From contig AVPN01000632.1 in NCBI GenBank assembly GCA_000695325.1, positions 1 through 32,220 on the forward strand: DNA of 32,220 nucleotides, written 5' to 3'. Below the pieces are notes generated by a model, which made no database searches, was not told the DNA's origin, and saw only the letters and a list, made by a program, of their open reading frames with translations. The translations under genes were made by a program, and so were the position numbers. Below, one piece after another: positions 1-12,100 of this stretch (its first letter is position 1; every line of letters begins with the position of its first letter). Source of the DNA: Pleurobrachia bachei (taxonomy: Eukaryota > Ctenophora > Tentaculata > Cydippida > Pleurobrachiidae).

Positions 1-39
1 TGAATAAAAAGAAAGGACTGCACTGAGTGCTGAAGTTAC

Positions 40-153
40 CGGGAGATATAGCTGAGAAGTTCGTTTCGCCTAGAAGAGTTGAGAATGAGCTTCCTCCTGG
101 GGAGGGTATCACTGTAATCATCATCAAACTCATCTGGAGCAGTCGCCAGCCAT
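40..153 (-). CDS. Gene A distal NC1 exon d2 (continues beyond window)
   Basis: After a CAG acceptor it reads [15 protein letters not shown], then LLSYISR, with a GTAACT donor. WLAT and YISR are hallmark positions of the C4 repeat (vertebrate FWLAT and HVSRC). The rest of this distal NC1 lies left of position 1. Confidence 0.72.
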
Positions 154-3100
154 CTGAATGGGGAAAGGGGGGTTTGGTTTACATGGGGGGCATGTTAGGT
201 ATATCATGCATTTGATTGACCACTTAAAAATGAAATTATCCTAGTCAAGCTATATCACAACTTGTGCTTGATTGCTTACCAACAATACCATTGATAGATC
301 TCAGAATTGGTATATTGTTGAATGCACGTCTTGTGGGATTCCCCGGCAATGTAGACGGTGTCAATGTTAGCAACACCGTAGAAACCAGGGTAGAAGTCGG
401 GGAGACAAGATCCGGGACCTCCCAGACTCTGACCCCATCGGGAGTTACCATCGGCTGTACGGGTGTTTGTTAGTCGTTGTTGTCATGGTACCGTCATGAC
501 AAATGCTATGGTTTTACGTCAAAAACTGACGATATACAATAATTGAGATTGAACATTCAGCTGACAAATAACAAAATTAATGATAAGACATAACAAACAG
601 ACAGACAAACTTACAACCATTGAAACAAACAGACCAACCTCAACGTTATACGAACCATTCTGCTGTACAGCTGTAGTAGAGAAAGTTTCCGCTGTGTCTT
701 CTATTCAACACTTTTGTGTGTTAGCTAATGTTATATGTGTGTCTTTGGAACGAGGTCCAAGACTTAAGACTCTTAAGTATAGAGCGATAAAAAGTTATGC
801 CAAGACAAAATTAATAAAGGCCAATAGTTATTATCGTATAGGACATGGTATATATCGCGATTAAGATGAAGCGGCGGGTGGAAGGTGGCTCAGAGAGGTG
901 GTGGGGTACGTATGGCTATAGCGGCAGCGTGGTTCGTTTAACGAGATAGAGAGGGTGACCAAGAGCGGCAGCGTGTGTCACGAGATGTAGTGTAGCTGAA
1001 CTGATATTATCAGATCTGAGATCAAAGCTTTTCGAGAGTAATAGCTATCCATCGAGGACAATAATTGTTACAGTGCAGTTTCAGAATGTATATAAATCTA
1101 GGGAGGCCAAAGCAAAATTTTAATTTCCAGCCGTCCATGATGCACTGCAGAGACAAGATCAGGAGCATACCAGATTTTAGCGGCCGTTGGGAACTCAGGG
1201 GATTGCCGGGGACTCAGGGGGTTGTCGGGATATAATTGTTGTTGAAATGTGATGATGTGTGTTTTACTTACAGCTCCACATGCTCTCATGAACTACCACA
1301 CGTTGTTTTCAGTTATTTGTATCAGAGTAGAAGTTATATACTCACAATGATCATCACTCATCAAAATTGCTTAAAATCTAAAATTCACCGTCCATGATAT
1401 GATCTCATATTTACATACGGCCCAGACCGGAATAGTACAGAATCTTCCTATTCTTGGAACTCTTATGCATGACGGTGCACCTGCCCAGCATTTGCTCCCT
1501 AAACTTCTTCCTATCAGGCCCCTCCTCGACATCCACATCAATACCTCCATCATCCTCTAACATCAGGAAGTTGTCGAGCAACAATTACTAGGTGTGTGAG
1601 AACCCTGAGTTAGAGATCCATCGGACTTCCTGACCAATCGCCTGGACAACAGACACGGGAGAGTAGTACTGCATGCATGATCCGTGTTCTCCAAGTTGGT
1701 TGCCGCTGCCCTCCTTGGCGCCGGATTGGAAGAGATAACTGTACCCCTGGTAGAGTTCCACCCATCCGTTTTGTTGGAGGTATGAGGTGTCGGGGTTCTG
1801 GTTTCGGTAGCTGTGAACTGCCATCAGCCTGTAGTCCGAGACACACACCACGCATCGGCTGAGAAATGGTGCGGTTTGAGCTATGGGCTTTGGATTTGAC
1901 TTTGGATTGGATTAGTTGTGATCAATGTGGGGAAAAGACGTGATAATTGTTGACTGGTGAGTGGGGAATGAGTGCTCTCTTGGAGTGATAGCTATATGTG
2001 TTAGAGTTATATGGTTGGTCGGTGAGAGCGGTTGAGCGTGTAGTAGTAATATACCTGATATATTTAAGAATCTCATCCCGGTTATCCTCAGTGTATCGGA
2101 GCGCCTGGGGGTAATGCTCTCCCACATCCACATCATCGGGAATGTCAGCAGTTGGCATCCAGAAGGTATACTCATTCTTTGAGATCTGGCAGGAGGCAGT
2201 GTTGCACAGCTGCAGAGGATTCATGTAGAACTCCCTCCAGCAACTACCAGGCTCGGAGGTGGTCTGCGCGGTGATCGACTTGGTAACTGATGGGGAGAGG
2301 AAAGGAGAGGAGTGGTTTAGTTGAGCTGGATGTGTATCGAGGATGGTGGTGGCTGTTGGTATCTGGTATGCTCCATGGTGTGCGTTGATCCACAACCGGG
2401 GGAGATAGAGAGATGGTGCGATGGACGGCTTGGATATCAGGAACGTTTCCAAATTTGTAACGGTCATTTATTAGAGAATGATAAATCTGGTCCAAACAAA
2501 AAGTTACTTAATTTGGCAAAGAAAGTGATGCAAAAATAATATGTAGTGCTACTTAATTACTAGTTAATTACTAGTTAATTGATTATACCGAGGGAAGACC
2601 AGATTATATTAAGAGATGCCAGAGAATCGTCGCGAAACACGCTGCCGCTTAGTCAAAAAGGAGATGCTATGATCTGCCTCGAGAGAGAGATATAGGGTAC
2701 CTACTAACACAATGAAACAGAAACATACTGGGTGACATCTCTCCGGATTAGTCAGGGAGATAGTGCAACCCTTACAGATGAATAATTGCCCCGTTTGCAA
2801 ATTAGCTTGCATACGAACAATATACAAATATATACAGTCAGACCCCAATATTCCGGGATCTCTGGGGTAAATCAGGGTCCGACTGTAATATTCAAACAAT
2901 CAGATTATATATACTGACAAACACACAGAACACTTAGAACTTACCATCCACAAACATGAAGGAGTATCCAGTCCACAGCTCTGTCATACCATCGAAACAC
3001 TTGGGGGCCACATTCTTCTGGGAGTGGAAGGCCACGATGTAGGGGTTCAGCTGGATACTCTGGGCAGCCTCTCCGGGAGGTCCTGCAAGGGGGAGGGGAT

Positions 3101-6100
3101 TTATGTTTATGTCGTTTTACATCTTGCCATCATGGAACTGTGCCAATGATCTGCAAAAGTTTAGCGGTGCTAAAATTCCAAACTTACCAGTCTTTCCAGC
3201 GCTTCCCTTCTCTCCCTTGGCTCCCATGACTCCGGTTCCGGCGATTCCAGCGGGTCCAGCGATTCCCTTGATACCAGCAATACCTCGGGCACCAGTGGCT
3301 CCTCGCTCTCCCAGCTCTCCCTTGACTCCATCAGTTCCCTAGTCAAGATAGAATTATCATACTCCATTTTTTAACTGTTCACCCCAAAGTCGTGCACAGA
3401 ATTGTTTTGCGTGTTTATCACATGTTTACGTGTAGCACACATCACACAATTTCTAAGTCCCAGATTTTGTGTGAACAGTTGAAAAAAGGATTTTACCATG
3501 GTTAAAAAAATTAAACTATCTTCTGTCTACACTTACGGAGGGTCCGGGTGGTCCTGTAATTGTAGTTCCGTCAGATCCCCTGTCTCCCTGCCGTCCGGGC
3601 ATTCCAGGACTTCCAGCGCTTCCATCTCGACCGGGGTTTCCAGCGGGCCCAGTGTTCCCCTTTTCTCCGGCAGTTCCGGGTGTTCCTGGGTTACCATTAG
3701 ATCCAGAAGGTCCGGGAGGACCCCTCATTCCGGGACCTCCAGGAGATCCAGCAGATCCAGGGTTTCCAGCAGCACCATCATTACCAGGGGAACCAGGGTT
3801 TCCGGGGTTACCTCGGTCTCCCTTCATTCCAGCCTGTCCCTGTCGACCCTGAGGTCCAATATCTCCGTTAGCTCCAGGAGGACCAGCGTTACCAGGGTTA
3901 CCAGCTCGTCCCATATCTCCCTTCATTCCCGCAGCTCCGGGCAGACCAGGTCGACCAGGCTCTCCAGCGATTCCGACACCAGGGTTTCCGTTGAGACCAG
4001 CATCTCCCTTCTCTCCGGGAGTTCCGGGAGTACCAGAGTTACCGGGGTTTCCCTGGGGAAGGGGGGGGGTTAAGATTGATATTCAGATTGCATGTCATTG
4101 ACCCAAGAAAAGATCGAGTTTACTGTACTTACATCTCGACCGGGGTTTCCATCCCTGCCTCGGTCTCCCTTGGCTCCGGGCATTCCATCTCGTCCAGGAG
4201 TAGCCCTACCAGGCTCTCCCTTAGTTCCTGCGGCGCCAGGATCTCCGTTCTTTCCTGCAGGTCCAGGAGGACCAGCGTTACCAGGGTTACCAGCTCGTCC
4301 CATATCTCCCTTCATTCCCGCAGCTCCGGGCAGACCAGGTCGACCAGGCTCTCCAGCGATTCCGACACCAGGGTTTCCGTTGAGACCAGCATCTCCCTTC
4401 TCTCCGGGAGTTCCGGGAGTACCAGAGTTACCGGGGTTTCCCTGGGGAAGGGGGGGGGTTAAGATTGATATTCAGATTGCATGTCATTGACCCAAGAAAA
4501 GATCGAGTTTACTGTACTTACATCTCGACCGGGGTTTCCATCCCTGCCTCGGTCTCCCTTGGCTCCGGGCATTCCATCTCGTCCAGGAGTAGCCCTACCA
4601 GGCTCTCCCTTAGTTCCTGCGGCGCCAGGATCTCCGTTCTTTCCTGCAGGTCCAGGAGGACCAGCGTTACCAGGGTTACCAGCTCGTCCCATATCTCCCT
4701 TCATTCCCGCAGCTCCGGGCAGACCAGGTCGACCAGGCTCTCCAGCGATTCCGACACCAGGGTTTCCGTTGAGACCAGCATCTCCCTTCTCTCCGGGAGT
4801 TCCGGGAGTACCAGAGTTACCGGGGTTTCCCTGGGGAAGGGGGGGGGTTAAGATTGATATTCTTTCCAGCGCTTCCCTTCTCTCCCTTGGCTCCCATGAC
4901 TCCGGTTCCGGCAATTCCAGCAGGTCCAGAAATTCCCTTGATACCAGCAATACCCCGGGCACCAGTGGCTCCTCTCTCTCCCATCTCTCCCTTGACTCCA
5001 TCAGTTCCCTAGTCAAGATAGAATTACCATGGTTACCAAAAATAAAGGATTTATAAAATTCGTAAAGTAAAATATCTATGTCTACACTTACGGAGGGTCC
5101 GGGTGGTCCTGTGACCTGTCTCCCTGCCGTCCGGGCATTCCAGGACTTCCAGCGCTTCCATCTCTTCCGGGGTTTCCAGCGGGTCCAGTATTACCCTTTT
5201 CTCCGGCAGTTCCGGGTGTTCCTGGGTTACCATTAGATCCAGAAGGTCCGGGAGGACCCCTCATTCCGGGACCTCCAGGAGATCCAGCAGATCCAGGGTT
5301 TCCAGCAGCACCATCATTACCAGGGGAACCAGGGTTTCCGGGGTTACCTCGGTCTCCCTTCATTCCAGCCTGTCCCTGTCGACCCTGAGGTCCAATATCT
5401 CCGTTAGCTCCAGGAGGACCAGCGTTACCAGGGTTACCAGCTCGTCCCATATCTCCCTTCATTCCCGCAGCTCCGGGCAGACCAGGTCGACCAGGCTCTC
5501 CAGCGATTCCGACACCAGGGTTTCCGTTGAGACCAGCATCTCCCTTCTCTCCGGGAGTTCCGGGAGTACCAGAGTTACCGGGGTTTCCCTGGGGAAGGGG
5601 GGGGGTTAAGATTGATATTCAGATTGCATGTCATTGACCCAAGAAAAGATCGAGTTTACTGTACTTACATCTCGACCGGGGTTTCCATCCCTGCCTCGGT
5701 CTCCCTTGGCTCCGGGCATTCCATCTCGTCCAGGAGTAGCCCTACCAGGCTCTCCCTTAGTTCCTGCGGCGCCAGGATCTCCGTTCTTTCCTGCAGGTCC
5801 AGGAGGACCAGCGTTACCAGGGTTACCGGGTCGTCCTTGGAGACCAGGTTCTCCATTCATTCCGGCGGTTGCAGCGTTACCCTTTTCTCCGGGAGTTCCG
5901 GGAGTTCCAGGGTTTCCGGGAAGTCCAGCCTCACCCTTCATGCCGTTGATTGAGGTTCCCTGCAAGGAATCGATGTTGGTTAATGTAAGATCATAACATG
6001 TTACTTGAATTATAGTGTTGATTTAGGTTACTTGGACATGATTTACGTACAGGTCGTCCAGGCATTCCAGACTCTCCCTTGGCTCCATTCATTCCATTCT

Positions 6101-9100
6101 CTCCAGGGGTACCAGAATCTCCCTTCGCTCCAGGCATTCCTGGGGTTCCAGGGTTTCCAAATCCAGATTCTCCCTTGGCTCCGGGCATTCCAGGGTTACC
6201 GTTGTTTCCTCGGTCTCCCTTCTCTCCAACGGCTCCATCATTACCAGCGTTACCGGGACCTCCGGGTTGTCCATAGTTGTTAATGGTCTCTCCCTTGGCT
6301 CCGGGCATTCCGTTTCGTCCGGGGGTACCAGGCTCTCCCTTAGCTCCAGGCATTCCATTGCCGCTCTCTCCGGGAGGACCTCGGGGTCCAGGGGGCCCAT
6401 TGACAACAGGAGAATCTCCCTTCATTCCGGGCATTCCAGGAGCACCATCCTTTCCGGGCTCACCAGCAGCACCAGCATCTCCCTTCTCTCCGGGCATGCC
6501 AGGGTTTCCATTCATACCATCCTTTCCAGAATTTCCCCGTTCTCCGGGTCGTCCGGCGGATCCAGGGAGTCCCTGAAGACCCATGTCTCCCTTGATTCCA
6601 GCCTGGGATGCACCGGGCATACCAGGATTACCCTTAGTTCCGGGGAGTCCGTTGTTTCCGGGTCGACCATCAGCACCGTTCAGACCTGGGTTTCCTCGAT
6701 CTCCCTTTTCTCCGACCATAACCGTTGTTTCCGGGTCGACCATCAGCACCGTTCAGACCTGGGTTTCCTCGGTCTCCCTTCTCTCCGACCATTCCGGGAG
6801 TTCCGGGGGTACCAGGGTTTCCAGCGTTACCTCGGTCTCCCTTCTGTCCGTTAAGCCCGTTTCGACCCTAGAAGAACATGATGGTGTAATTGTACAATTT
6901 TTTAAATTCAGTGCATGGGGGTTCAGCAATTTCGTGGTCTATAATTGATATAACAATTAAAACAAGGGGGAAATTTAGACATAACTTACGTCGTTGCCAG
7001 GTCGTCCGGGAAGACCATCCTTTCCGTTCGCTCCTGGTGATCCGTTGAGACCAGTATCTCCCTTAGCTCCAGGCATACCAGGCATACCATCCTTTCCAGC
7101 ATTTCCCATCTCTCCGGGTCGTCCGGGAATGGTCCTGCCCGCATCTCCCTTGGCTCCGGGCATACCATTAGATCCGGGAAGTCCAGCGTTTCCCTTTTCT
7201 CCGTTCATTCCGGGGGTACCATCGTTACCCCTCTCTCCGTTGATTCCGGGTCGACCGGGCATTCCAGCATTACCCTATAGAATGACAAAAATTATTCGTT
7301 GAGTACTATATTATGCTAAATTTAAATTTCATTTACATTCCATGATTCATACCTTAGCTCCGTTCAATCCAGGTCGGCCAGCGTCTCCCTTGGCTCCGTC
7401 CATGCCTGTAGCATCTCGTCCATTATTACCAGTGTCTCCCTTAGCTCCGGGGGTTCCGGGAGTTCCATTGGCACCATTCTCTCCTCGTGCACCATCGTTT
7501 CCAGATCGTCCGGGCAGACCACCGTTACCCTTGGCTCCGGGGGCACCGGGCATACCTTGGAGGTAAATTATTTCAAATCTTGAACTATGAACCACAAGTG
7601 GTCATTCATTAATCATTCAAGAATTATTATATTACTTGTCAATATTATTATTAAATTTGCTTATTAGCTAATTTATTACCTCGTTCTCCAGGAGTTCCCA
7701 TATTTCCAGGCAATCCAGGCTCTCCCTTGTCTCCTCGGAGTCCGCTCTTTCCGGGGGTACCAGGGTTTCCGGGCTCTCCCCTGTTTCCAGGAGCACCATC
7801 ACTACCACCTCGACCGGTGTCTCCCTTGCTACCGGGCATACCGGGGCTTCCCGCGTTACCAGCATCTCCCTTAGATCCAGGAAGACCAGGGGTTCCGGGT
7901 CGTCCACCTAGACCATTTTCTCCCTTTCTTCCGGGGACACCAGGTCGTCCACTATCTCCCTTTGATCCGGGAGTTCCGTATCCGGGGGATCCAGGGGATC
8001 CGGGTGTGCCTCGATCTCCCTTCATTCCCAGAAGTCCGGGGCTTCCATCTCGACCTCCCTCGCCACTGTCTCCCTTCTCTCCGTTTCGTCCGGGAGTTCC
8101 AGGGGTACCAGAATCACCCTTAGCTCCAGGCATACCAGGTAAGGACTCTCCCTTGGCTCCGGGGGAACAGGGAGCTCCAGGCTCACCAGAAGCGGGGAGT
8201 CCGTTGTTTCCGGGTCGACCATCAGCACCGTTCAGACCTGGGTTTCCTCGATCTCCCTTTTCTCCGACCATACCGGGAGTTCCGGGGGTACCAGGGTTTC
8301 CAGCGTTACCTCGGTCTCCCTTCTGTCCGTTAAGCCCGTTTCGACCCTAGAAGAACATGATGGTGTAATTGTACAATTTTTTAAATTCAGTGCATGGGGA
8401 TTCAGCAATTGTGTGCTCTATAATTGATATAAACATTAAAACAAGGGGGAAAATTTAGATATAACTTACATCGTTGCCTGGTCGTCCGGGAAGACCATCC
8501 TTTCCGTTCGCTCCTGGTGATCCGTTAAGACCACTATCTCCCTTAGCTCCAGGCATACCAGGCATACCGTCCTTTCCAGCATTTCCCATCTCTCCGGGTC
8601 GTCCGGGAATGGTCCTGCCCGCATCTCCCTTGGCTCCGGGCATACCATTAGATCCGGGAAGTCCAGCGTTTCCCTTTTCTCCGTTCATTCCGGGGGTACC
8701 ATCGTTACCCCTCTCTCCGTTGATTCCGGGTCGACCGGGCATTCCAGCGTTACCCTATAGGATGACAAAAATTATTCGTTGAGTACTATGATTTAAATTT
8801 ACATTTCATTTACATTCCATGATTCATACCTTAGCTCCGTTCAATCCAGGTCGGCCAGCGTCTCCCTTGGCTCCGTCCATACCTGTAGCATCTCGTCCAT
8901 TATTACCAGTGTCTCCCTTAGCTCCGGGGGTTCCGGGAGTTCCATTGGCACCATTCTCTCCTCGTGCACCATCGTTTCCAGATCGTCCGGGCAGACCACC
9001 GTTACCCTTGGCTCCGGGGGCACCGGGCATACCTTGGAGGTAAATTATGTCAAACCTTAAACTATGAACCGAAAGTGGTCTTCATTAATCATTCAAGAAC

Positions 9101-12100
9101 TACTTTATTATATTAGCTGTTGTCAATATTATTATTAAATGTGCTTATTAGCTAGCTAATTACCTCGTTCTCCGGGTGTTCCCATATTTCCAGGCAATCC
9201 AGGCTCTCCCTTGTCTCCTCGGAGTCCGCTCTTTCCGGGGGTACCAGGGTTTCCGGGCTCTCCCCTGTTTCCAGGAGCACCATCACTACCACCTCGACCG
9301 GTGTCTCCCTTGCTACCGGGCATACCGGGGCTTCCCGCGTTACCAGCATCTCCCTTAGATCCAGGAAGACCAGGGGTTCCGGGTCGTCCACCTAGACCAT
9401 TTTCTCCCTTTCGTCCGGGGACACCAGGTCGTCCACTATCTCCCTTTGATCCGGGAGTTCCGTATCCAGGGGATCCGGGGGATCCGGGTGTGCCTCGATC
9501 TCCCTTCATTCCCAGAAGTCCGGGGCTTCCATCTCGACCTCCCTCGCCACTGTCTCCCTTCTCTCCGTTTCGTCCGGGAGTTCCAGGGGTACCAGAATCA
9601 CCCTTAGCTCCAGGCATACCAGGTAGAGACTCTCCCTTAGCTCCGGGGGAACCGGGAGCTCCAGGCTCACCAGGAGATCCACCAAATCCGGGTGTTCCTC
9701 GGTCTCCCTTGCTTCCAGGTCGACCAGCGTCTCCCTTTCCTCCATCCAATCCCGGGGCCCCATTCAAACCATCCTTTCCGTTTCGTCCGTTAAGACCATC
9801 TTTACCGGCGTCTCCCTTGGCTCCAGCTCGTCCATCAGTACCTCGGTCTCCCTTGGCACCGCTCATTCCAGGTAGTCCATTTCGTCCAGGGTTACCTCGG
9901 TCCCCCTTCTCTCCGGGAAGACCAGATAGAGTGACGGCAACACCAGGTGAACCCCTGTCTCCCTTCTCTCCGATTCCGGGAGCACCGGGTCGGCCCTGGT
10001 TTCCTGGCATACCGGGTGCACCAGTGTCTCCCTTGGCTCCAGCGAATCCGGGGGTTCCCTGGACAAATAAAATATATTGATTGGTTTATTGAATAAACTA
10101 AACTTGTGTAGATTTCAAGACTACAGATGTGGTGGACAGACAAACTTACATCTTTTCCGGGTGTTCCAGGCTCTCCAGGTCGGCCAGAGCTTCCCTTGCC
10201 TCCGTTCATACCCTCTTTTCCAGGCAGACCAGGGGCACCCCTGTTTCCATTTTGACCGGGAGAACCTTTTACTCCGTTAAGTCCGGCTGATCCATCGTTA
10301 CCGGGTCGTCCGGGTTGTCCCTGGTTTCCCTTTTGTCCAGGAGCTCCGGGTCGGCCGTTAGATCCGGGACCTCCGGTGTTACCCTTCCCTCCGTCCCGGC
10401 CGTTCTCTCCCCTCTCGCCGGCGGATCCTGTAATGATAATGGATCAAATTTAGGTCACTTGAAGGTACACCTGACTAGTATTATATCGACTTACTTGAGT
10501 GATCAGAAAACTGTTTAAATGAGCCTTATTTAGATTCGCAGCCCAGAGAGAATAATAAAAGTGAAATATAAAACGATGATGTGGGGTGAAGGGGTCTCTT
10601 ACCCCTAGATCCAGGTCGTCCCTGTTCTCCCTTAGCTCCATTCATGCCATCTCGTCCATCGTTTCCATCTCGACCAGGGTTACCCTTGGCTCCGTTCAGA
10701 CCAGGCTCTCCGATGGTTCCCGGTCTCCCTTGGCACCGCTCATTCCAGGTAGTCCATTTCGTCCAGGGTTACCTCGGTCTCCCTTCTCTCCGGGAAGACC
10801 AGATAGAGTGACGGCAACACCAGGTGAACCCCTGTCTCCCTTCTCTCCGATTCCGGGAGCACCGGGTCGGCCCTGGTTTCCTGGCATACCGGGTGCACCA
10901 GTGTCTCCCTTGGCTCCAGCGAATCCGGGGGTTCCCTGGACAAATAAAATATATTGATTGGTTTATTGAATAAACTAAACTTGTGTAGATTTCAAGACTA
11001 GATGTGGCGGACAGACAAACTTACATCTTTTCCGGGTGTTCCGGGCTCCCCAAGTCGGCCAGAGCTTCCCTTGGCTCCGTTCATACCCTCTTTTCCAGGC
11101 AGACCAGGGGCACCCCTGTTTCCATTTTGACCGGGAGAACCTTTTACTCCGTTAAGTCCGGCTGATCCATCGTTACCGGGTCGTCCGGGTTGTCCCTGGT
11201 TTCCCTTTTGTCCAGGAGCTCCGGGTCGGCCGTTAGATCCGGGACCTCCGGTGTTACCCTTCCCTCCGTCCCGGCCGTTCTCTCCCCTCTCGCCGGCGGA
11301 TCCTGTAATGATAATGGATCAAATTTAGGTACTCTTGAAGGTACACCTGACTAGTATTATATCGAATTACTTGAGTGATCAGAAAACTGTTTAAATGAGC
11401 CTTATTTAGATTCGCAACCCAGAGAGAATAATAAAAGTGACATATAAAACGATGATGTGGGGTGAAGTGGTCTCTTACCTCTAGATCCAGGACGTCCCTG
11501 TTCTCCCTTAGCTCCATTCATGCCATCTCGTCCATCGTTTCCATCTCGACCAGGGTTACCCTTGGCTCCGTTCAGACCAGGCTCTCCGATGGTTCCAGGG
11601 GTACCGGCTAGACCGGCAGCACCCTTCAGACCAGGAGCACCAGGTCGTCCGTCGTTACCGGGGAGACCGAGCTCTCCCTTGGTTCCGTTGCAACCGTCCA
11701 CACCGGGAGTTCCGGGGACACCGTCAACTCCATCTCGACCGGCGTAGCCCGTCATGCCGGCATCACCGGGCTCTCCGGTAGGTCCAGCCGGACCGGTTAG
11801 ACCCCGATCTCCGGCAGGACCGGGAGGTCCATCATTACCCAGTTCACCCTGGAAAATTGTAAATTAGAACCAGATGGTTGAACTTTTGTATTGTGTTTTG
11901 ATTTCAGATGGTTGTTGGTTTTTGATTGTCCGAATATGATTAGTGACTTCATAAACAGTTAGTCCCTTAAACTGCGTTGGGCCATTAGACACATGGGGTC
12001 ATTGTTTACAGTTCAGCTCGATCGACAGATTGTCTAGTTTTTGTTTACTTTCACACGTGTGATTGATATACTTGGAAGTGGTGGTGGTCACAGCGAGGTG

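Larger units (their letters stand above)
4064..4841. repeat. 389-bp tandem duplication in gene A
   Basis: 4064-4452 and 4453-4841 appear identical. Each holds one chimeric exon and its intron. Confidence 0.85.
6642..9672. repeat. About 1.48-kb tandem duplication in gene A
   Basis: About 6642-8190 repeats about 8193-9672, introns included: exons 6/7 and 9/10, and parts of exons 5 and 11. Offset is 1477-1484 bp, raised to 1552 where the extra 73-bp copy lies. Confidence 0.82.
9843..11596. repeat. About 876-bp tandem duplication in gene A
   Basis: 9843-10720 and 10721-11596 are nearly identical. The breakpoint joins exon 3 sequence to exon 5 sequence out of frame at 10720/10721. Confidence 0.82.

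Noticed and set aside
153-289. Selenocysteine recoding of the junction UGA in gene A
   Set aside because: No selenocysteine tradition in NC1, the paralogue has methionine, and no insertion element can be seen. A mutation or misread splice is simpler.
580-864. 94-codon plus-strand open frame
   Set aside because: No homology or domain, and it lies between the two NC1 cassettes of gene A in AT-rich sequence. Probably chance.
1098-1289. Minus-strand frame with [11 protein letters not shown], resembling the out-of-frame reading of distal exon d1
   Set aside because: A GTAAGT donor is nearby, but the in-frame C4 motif (PGSC, C, C) is absent. At most a decayed exon.
3500-10000. Regular short repeats suggestive of a CRISPR array or satellite
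   Set aside because: The periodicity is 9 bp of Gly-X-Y coding sequence in an intron-bearing animal gene. There are no spacers.
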